Position numbers and translations under genes: made by a program. The notes under the pieces were generated by a model. The model saw nothing but the letters and a program-made list of their open reading frames with translations, was not told where the DNA came from and searched no databases. Source: Clostridia bacterium (GTDB lineage: Bacteria; Bacillota_A; Clostridia; Christensenellales; Aristaeellaceae). Taken from it: a stretch of DNA of 10,207 nt. Shown here in pieces: positions 6,351 through 10,207 of the stretch. The stretch lies in assembly GCA_009783365.1 (NCBI GenBank), contig WRHG01000057.1:1-10207 (forward strand), read 5' to 3'. The number at the start of each line of letters is the position of its first letter. The stretch's first letter is position 1.

Positions 6351-6740
6351 CTAGTCCTGGAACTCCTCCTCCATGATCAGCACCCGAACCCCCGGCAAAA
6401 ACCCTGTCAGCGTTTTCGCGATGCCATCCGCGTTTTCACCATTGCCCATAACAATCTGCTTTACGCCGTGCTCCTTGGCATAATCAACCATAGTGGTTAC
6501 AACCACTTCGGCGGACAGCACGCACATTTCCGCGCCTGCTTCATTTGCCAAGGCATATAAATAGTTCAGAACCTGGGCGTCCATCTTCGTCTGTCCATCC
6601 TGTTTCTCACTTGCCGTGCTCACATGTACAATCTTCAATGGGCAGCCCTGTTTCATAGCCATATCCGCGCCGGCTCTGATCAACCTGGCGCACATCTTTT
6701 GCATGGATACCAGCACCATCACGGGGGATTTTTCGTCCAT
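6351..6740 (-). CDS. Small universal stress protein (USP)-like protein, KdpD-USP type
   Basis: The 129-residue protein looks like a single USP-fold domain with alternating strands and helices. VMVLVSMQKMCARLIRAGADMA at the N-terminus (residues 7-28) resembles the USP domain of the potassium sensor kinase KdpD. VKQIVMGNGENADG near residues 93-106 sits where the nucleotide-binding glycine loop lies in UspA proteins, but the spacing only partly fits the G-2X-G-9X-G(S/T) motif, so ATP binding is uncertain. It is the last gene of the sodium-pump operon, 36 bases after the two-TM gene, and ends at the shared terminator. A role sensing ion or nucleotide state for the pump is a guess from context. 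An AAGGGGG-like site lies about ten bases before the ATG. Confidence 0.75.
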   Translation of the reverse strand: MDEKSPVMVLVSMQKMCARLIRAGADMAMKQGCPLKIVHVSTASEKQDGQTKMDAQVLNYLYALANEAGAEMCVLSAEVVVTTMVDYAKEHGVKQIVMGNGENADGIAKTLTGFLPGVRVLIMEEEFQD

Positions 6741-6776
6741 CGCTCTTTCGCCCCCTTCCGTCTTCCTGTTGATGGT

Positions 6777-7262
6777 CTAAACCCCGCGAATATCCGATAT
6801 CATCTTATCGTTGCTTAGTATTGTTACGCGGCTTCCCGGCGGGAAAGCCGGCCGGTCCAATCGGGCGTCATAATAAAATAGCCGCTCATCTTCAGGGTCG
6901 TCTTTCGCTCCGATGTTTACGGTTACGCCATATGCGTCCAGGCCGTCTTTGACAGATGTCTCCAGGGTGATATCTTTCAAAAAGCCAACGGTCTCCCGTT
7001 TGCGGCCATCCAGCATATTGCCCAAGTGCTGTTTATACAGCAAAACCGGTTTTAGATATACTCCAAACAGGAAAATTACATAAGCGCCGCCTAAAATGGT
7101 GCAAGCGCAGGCAATCATCCAACCCCAATCCTTCCTATATGCCTGACAGATAATAAACACAATGATTCCCGCCAGCACCAGTACGGTTCCCGGGATCACC
7201 GTAACAAGCCATCGCTTCTTACTCTCCTCATAAACCGCTTGCCGATCCGCCTCCGTATACAA
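6777..7262 (-). CDS. Unrecognised two-TM membrane protein in the sodium-pump operon
   Basis: I do not recognise this family. The protein is about 161 residues. It has a short charged N-terminus (TEADRQAVYEESKKRW), two membrane segments (residues about 17-39 and 47-70), and then a soluble C-terminal half of roughly 90 residues. That half is rich in predicted strands and contains acidic stretches (KDDPEDERLFYYDARLD), perhaps a small beta-barrel. Start choice: no ATG is available. The TTG at 7262 has GAGGGGG seven bases upstream. Another in-frame TTG at 7268 lies too close to that site. It lies between the OadG-like gene and the USP-like gene in the same direction with short gaps, so it is probably co-transcribed and may help assemble or regulate the pump. 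Confidence 0.7.
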   Translation of the reverse strand: MYTEADRQAVYEESKKRWLVTVIPGTVLVLAGIIVFIICQAYRKDWGWMIACACTILGGAYVIFLFGVYLKPVLLYKQHLGNMLDGRKRETVGFLKDITLETSVKDGLDAYGVTVNIGAKDDPEDERLFYYDARLDRPAFPPGSRVTILSNDKMISDIRGV

Positions 7263-7293
7263 AAACAATCCCCCTCATTCGCGCCCCGCGTAC

Positions 7294-7512
7294 CTATTCC
7301 TCATTATTTCTCGCCTTAATGCGCCGTATCAACTTGATAGTGATAAAAAACAGCGTCAGCACAAGAAAAGTGCCCATCAGGCCCGTCAGCGCGGCTACAA
7401 GCCCCCTGTCCAGCAGCGATAGGCCTACATAACCTGTCACATGGGCCGTCATACCGGGAATCATGGTGACCGACGCCTCGTCCATCAGAAAAAGCCATTT
7501 CAACATAGCCAT
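7294..7512 (-). CDS. Small OadG-like membrane subunit of a sodium pump decarboxylase
   Basis: This 72-residue protein has one clear membrane helix at about residues 37-60 (GLVAALTGLMGTFLVLTLFF), followed by a basic tail (KLIRRIKARNNEE). The pattern GL...TGLMGTFLVL matches the OadG/gamma (or delta) subunits of sodium-translocating decarboxylases, which have a GMGxVFxxL-type helix and assemble with the beta subunit. About 35 residues precede the helix, which is longer than usual in the family. It lies 45 bases downstream of the beta subunit gene on the same strand, strongly supporting the assignment. AAGGATGAGGG precedes the ATG. Confidence 0.75.
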   Translation of the reverse strand: MAMLKWLFLMDEASVTMIPGMTAHVTGYVGLSLLDRGLVAALTGLMGTFLVLTLFFITIKLIRRIKARNNEE

Positions 7513-7557
7513 CCCTCATCCTTCAAGACCAAAACACTTATGTACCGCGTTCGCACC

Positions 7558-8784
7558 TTAGTTTCCCCCTATGAGCATGCCCACAAGCGTAATGACCATG
7601 CTGCCCGCCACAATGGACCCCAATTGGCCGGAAACGTTCGCGCTGACGGACTGCATCAGAATAAAATTGTAGGGATCCTCCGCCTTAGCCATCTTTTGAA
7701 TCACACGCGCGCTCATGGGAAAAGCCGAAATACCCGCCGCGCCCACCATGGGATTGATCTTGTTCTTGCGGAATAAATTTAACAATTTGGCAAAAAGCAC
7801 ACCGCCCGCCGTATCGAACACAAACGCAAAAAGGCCCAGACAAAGAATCAACAGGGTATCCAAGCGCAAAAACTTGCTTGCCTCCATAGTGGCGCCGATG
7901 GTAATGCCCAGCAGGATCGTTACCAGGTTGGCCAACTCATTCTGTGCGGTTTTACTGAGCCTCTCCAATACACCGCACTCCCGCAGCAGGTTTCCAAACA
8001 TCAAGCTTCCCACCAAGGGCGCGCTCATGGGTACAATGACCCCCGCGATGATGGTTACAAGAACAGGGAACAGGATTAACGTCCCTTTGGGCATTCGCTG
8101 CTCCGTGTATTGCATCCCAATCAAGCGTTCTTTTTGGGTGGTCAGCGCCCTGATGACCGGCGGTTGGATAACCGGCACCAACGCCATATAGCTGTACGCC
8201 GCCACAGAGATTGGCGCCATGTACTCCGTCAACTTAAAGTGATTCGCTACATACAGGGTTGTAGGACCGTCTGCGGCTCCAATAATGCCGATAGCCGCAG
8301 CCAGGCGCATGATCAGGCTGTCCTTTTCAGGCCCGGCCGCCATGCCTGCCACGCTGGGAAATACTGTGGGGATCAGTAAAAGGGAAACCAGAAAGGTCGC
8401 AAAGATACCAAACTGTGCCGCAGCTCCGAAAAAGATCATGGACGGATCTTTCAACAAGGGAGAAAAGTCGAGCATTGCGCCGATGGCAATAAAAATGAGT
8501 ATCGGAAAAAGTTCGTTTTTAATGCCGGCATTTAACAGGATTGTTAAAAACCCCTCCGAACCCAACACGCTGGAGGTCATTTCCCCCGCCGCGTCCATAA
8601 CGGGCGGCAAGTTGGCCAGTATGGCGCCAAAGCCGATAGGCAAAAGCAAGGCAGGCTCATAGTCCTTCCTGATGGCCAGGTAGATTAAAATACCTCCGAC
8701 GATGAACAGCACCAGGGTCTTAATCCCCGCAACAGTAAATAAAAAGATGACCCCAGAAAAGAGTTCCTTGAGCAACGCCGGCAT
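7558..8784 (-). CDS. Sodium ion-translocating decarboxylase subunit beta (OadB/GcdB/MmdB family)
   Basis: This integral membrane subunit couples decarboxylation of carboxybiotin to sodium export, in complexes such as oxaloacetate, methylmalonyl-CoA or glutaconyl-CoA decarboxylase. From this start it has 408 residues and about nine or more membrane segments. Sodium-site motifs are intact: the aspartate in IGAADGPTTLYVANH (D172), and the asparagine and serine in INPMVGAAGISAFPMSARV (N344 and S353), corresponding to the essential Asp, Asn and Ser of Klebsiella OadB. The frame is open upstream to 8901, but those codons lie upstream of the predicted promoter, so I use the ATG at 8784. AAGGAGG (8804-8798) is 13 bases away, rather long, with an ATGTAA in between. 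The alpha and biotin-carrier subunits are not nearby, so the substrate cannot be named. Confidence 0.92.
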   Translation of the reverse strand: MPALLKELFSGVIFLFTVAGIKTLVLFIVGGILIYLAIRKDYEPALLLPIGFGAILANLPPVMDAAGEMTSSVLGSEGFLTILLNAGIKNELFPILIFIAIGAMLDFSPLLKDPSMIFFGAAAQFGIFATFLVSLLLIPTVFPSVAGMAAGPEKDSLIMRLAAAIGIIGAADGPTTLYVANHFKLTEYMAPISVAAYSYMALVPVIQPPVIRALTTQKERLIGMQYTEQRMPKGTLILFPVLVTIIAGVIVPMSAPLVGSLMFGNLLRECGVLERLSKTAQNELANLVTILLGITIGATMEASKFLRLDTLLILCLGLFAFVFDTAGGVLFAKLLNLFRKNKINPMVGAAGISAFPMSARVIQKMAKAEDPYNFILMQSVSANVSGQLGSIVAGSMVITLVGMLIGGN

Positions 8785-8797
8785 ACTTACATCGGTT

Positions 8798-8804
8798 CCT
8801 CCTT
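8798..8804 (-). promoter_or_regulatory. Ribosome site and start-stop element before the beta subunit gene
   Basis: The consensus AAGGAGG is 5 bases from an ATG (8792-8790) that is followed at once by TAA (8789-8787). The gene's own ATG at 8784 follows two bases later, 13 bases from the ribosome site. The favourably spaced ATG thus makes a one-codon ORF that could hold ribosomes or hand them on. Confidence 0.5.
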
Positions 8805-8842
8805 GGCTCTCTTTCAATGCTATACCGATCCGAACCGTCCAT

Positions 8843-8871
8843 ATTTTAACATTTAATACCGGTGATGTCAA
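8843..8871 (-). promoter_or_regulatory. Sigma-A promoter of the sodium-pump operon
   Basis: Read on the minus strand, a perfect -35 TTGACA (8871-8866) is followed after exactly 17 bp by TAAAAT (8848-8843, five of six matches). Transcription should start near 8836, giving a leader of about 50 bases before the ATG at 8784. Confidence 0.8.
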
Positions 8872-8904
8872 AGACGGCGGCGTATGAAAACCGCTCCACA
8901 TCGT

Positions 8905-8938
8905 GAACCTGTTACGAAGTTGCTTGCCGTGCTATACT
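8905..8938 (+). promoter_or_regulatory. Candidate promoter of the ECF sigma gene, possibly autoregulated
   Basis: GAACCT (8905-8910) and CGT (8928-8930) at 17 bp spacing resemble the GAAC...CGT pattern of many ECF-dependent promoters, which would fit autoregulation. A TATACT (8933-8938) could serve as a sigma-A -10, but no good -35 stands 16-18 bp before it. Which one is used cannot be decided from sequence. Confidence 0.35.
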
Positions 8939-9017
8939 GTAGAAATTAAATTTGGAAACGAATGAAAAAAAACCTGTTCCTTGGTTGTTTACCATGATGA
9001 AGGGAGTTGATCGCCAG

Positions 9018-9506
9018 ATGAGTGTTCCATCCGAGCTCAATGGATACATTCAGCAAGCGGTACATCAGCACATGAGGAGCATTGTACGTGCAGCCTATGC
9101 CTATGTACGCTGCATACAGGACGCGGAGGACATCGCTCAGGAGACGTTTCTGGCATATCTTCATTATGGCAGGCCGCTTACGAACGAGGCGCACGAAAAA
9201 GCTTGGCTGCTAAGGGTATGCATTAACAAAAGCAGAAACCTGCTGAAAAGTGGCTGGCAGAAAAGCCGTAATCCTTTGCCGGAAAACCTTTCCACGCCGC
9301 CGCCCAAGGAGAACGAAGTGCTTTCCGCTGTGCTCGCGCTGGAGGAGAAGTACCGGCTCCCCATCCATTTATTCTATTATGAAGGCTACGCAATCAAGGA
9401 CATTGCCGCCATTCTATCCCTCCCTTCATCCACGGTCGGAACAAGGCTCGCAAGAGCCAAGACGCAACTGAAACAACGACTAGGAGGGGCTCTCGATGAA
9501 GAATAA
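9018..9506 (+). CDS. ECF-type RNA polymerase sigma factor
   Basis: This 162-residue protein has the two-domain layout of ECF sigma factors. Region 2 spans about residues 18-78 and includes DAEDIAQETFL (35-45), the core-binding and -10 recognition segment, and KAWLLRVCINKSRNLL. After a proline-rich linker (about 86-100), region 4 spans about 102-157 with a helix-turn-helix, YAIKDIAAILSLPSSTVGTR, for the -35 element. Start choice: AAGGGAG lies 11 bases before this ATG. In-frame ATGs at 8994 and 8997 and a TTG at 8952 would add 7-22 residues but lack ribosome sites. The gene overlaps the next by 11 bases (ATGAAGAATAA), the usual arrangement of a sigma factor with its membrane partner. The activating signal is unknown, though envelope stress would be typical. 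Confidence 0.9.
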   Translation: MSVPSELNGYIQQAVHQHMRSIVRAAYAYVRCIQDAEDIAQETFLAYLHYGRPLTNEAHEKAWLLRVCINKSRNLLKSGWQKSRNPLPENLSTPPPKENEVLSAVLALEEKYRLPIHLFYYEGYAIKDIAAILSLPSSTVGTRLARAKTQLKQRLGGALDEE

Positions 9507-10207
9507 CGCCTATCGGAACGCGATGGACCAAGTGCCGTTCAGCGATAATCTGGAAGCGAAAACCATCGCCATGCTGGAAGCCGCCTCCGAAAGCAACCGG
9601 AAGGAGACGGAAACTATGATAAAGAAAGAATTTTTCCATTGGCGGAAGCGCCTGACAATCGGCGGAAGCGCCCTTGCCGCCGCCGCATGCCTGCTGTTGG
9701 TGGTCCTTCCCCTGCTACGGAACGGTATCGAATCCGGCATACCGCTAAACGCCAGCCTGGAGGCGGACCGTCCTGCAAGCACCTCATACGCGGCGACCAT
9801 AGCCGACACTCCGACGGCCACACAGGCGCAAGCAATCACTCAAACCAAACCCCCAAGCGCCGCCGGCTCCTCAGTCCCTCAGGAAGCGGAAGCGGTCCAT
9901 ACAATGGCTGGCGGCGGAGCGCTCTACGAACATTCCGCCAACGAGCCGACAGCCGCCGAATGGAGCGACTGGGACTCACAAGCGCTTCCTCCTCAGTCCG
10001 CGGCTTACAGAACCCGCATAGCCGCTATCCCGTCTCAATGGAACACAGAGGAATACAGCCGCATACAAGAAAATCGCTTTCACTCCGCCAGGACTACCCC
10101 TTTAAGCACCTTCGCCGCGGATGTGGATACCGCCTCCTATGCCAAGTTGCGTTCCGCTATTCTCGCGGGTGGCAATATTCCGGCGGACAGCGTGCGTATA
10201 GAAGAAA
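9496..10207 (+). CDS. Membrane-anchored YfbK-type vWA-family protein, probable anti-sigma partner (partial)
   Basis: The gene runs off the right edge; 237 codons are visible. Residues 1-50 are a short cytoplasmic N-terminus, and residues about 53-75 form one membrane helix (LTIGGSALAAAACLLLVVLP). A long low-complexity linker follows, rich in Ala, Thr, Ser, Gln and Pro (about 85-170). From about residue 184 comes EEYSRIQENRF, then TPLSTFAADVDTASYAKLRS and a GGNIPADSVRIEE stretch. This is the conserved segment preceding the von Willebrand factor A domain in YfbK-type proteins; the vWA domain itself lies beyond the window. AGGAGGGG is 7 bases before the ATG. Overlap with the sigma gene suggests that the N-terminus may hold the sigma factor at the membrane. 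That is inferred, as no zinc-binding anti-sigma motif is visible. Confidence 0.85.
   Translation, partial: MKNNAYRNAMDQVPFSDNLEAKTIAMLEAASESNRKETETMIKKEFFHWRKRLTIGGSALAAAACLLLVVLPLLRNGIESGIPLNASLEADRPASTSYAATIADTPTATQAQAITQTKPPSAAGSSVPQEAEAVHTMAGGGALYEHSANEPTAAEWSDWDSQALPPQSAAYRTRIAAIPSQWNTEEYSRIQENRFHSARTTPLSTFAADVDTASYAKLRSAILAGGNIPADSVRIEE

Noticed and set aside
8785..8901. Extended N-terminus of the beta subunit starting at 8901
   Set aside because: It would start upstream of the strong TTGACA-17-TAAAAT promoter, and the extra 39 residues do not resemble the family.

Overview
The window looks like chromosome from a Gram-positive anaerobe of the Clostridia (Bacillota), probably an uncultured or gut-type lineage. 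This rests on strong AGGAGG-type ribosome binding sites, sigma-A promoters, a BTAD-type regulator, a Thermotoga-type S-adenosylhomocysteinase, and a sodium-pump decarboxylase beta subunit. No taxonomic marker such as an rRNA is present, so this is an inference. There is no phage, insertion sequence, CRISPR or tRNA.

Left part, + strand (1-6346). About 460 bases without a supported gene lead to a BTAD/SARP-like regulator with a degenerate GGDEF-like C-terminus. A thioredoxin gene (trxA) follows, then an S-adenosylhomocysteinase gene (ahcY) and the methionine ABC transporter genes metN-metI-metQ. Between ahcY and metN lies a compact leader: a TTGACA promoter with a palindrome in its spacer, a perfect Shine-Dalgarno, a 25-codon ORF with 5 Met and 7 Cys codons, and a 14-bp GC-rich hairpin with a T-run just before metN. 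I see no S-box (SAM) riboswitch or T-box. This reads as a leader-peptide transcription attenuator sensing charged Met-tRNA and Cys-tRNA, and it is the most interesting item in the window. A hairpin with T-runs on both strands closes the metNIQ operon.

Middle part, - strand (8871 down to 6351). From a near-consensus sigma-A promoter runs a four-gene operon: a sodium-translocating decarboxylase beta subunit, a small OadG-like membrane subunit, an unrecognised two-TM protein, and a small KdpD-like USP-domain protein. No decarboxylase alpha subunit or biotin carrier is present in the window.

Right part, + strand (8905-10207). An ECF sigma factor gene overlaps a membrane-anchored YfbK-type vWA-family protein that is cut by the window edge. 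The latter is probably the cognate anti-sigma or sensor protein.

How the genes fit together: AhcY (SAH to homocysteine), thioredoxin (thiol redox) and MetNIQ (methionine import) form a sulfur amino-acid block with the Met/Cys-rich leader at its centre. The decarboxylase operon and the sigma/vWA pair look like independent membrane-energetics and envelope-signalling units.
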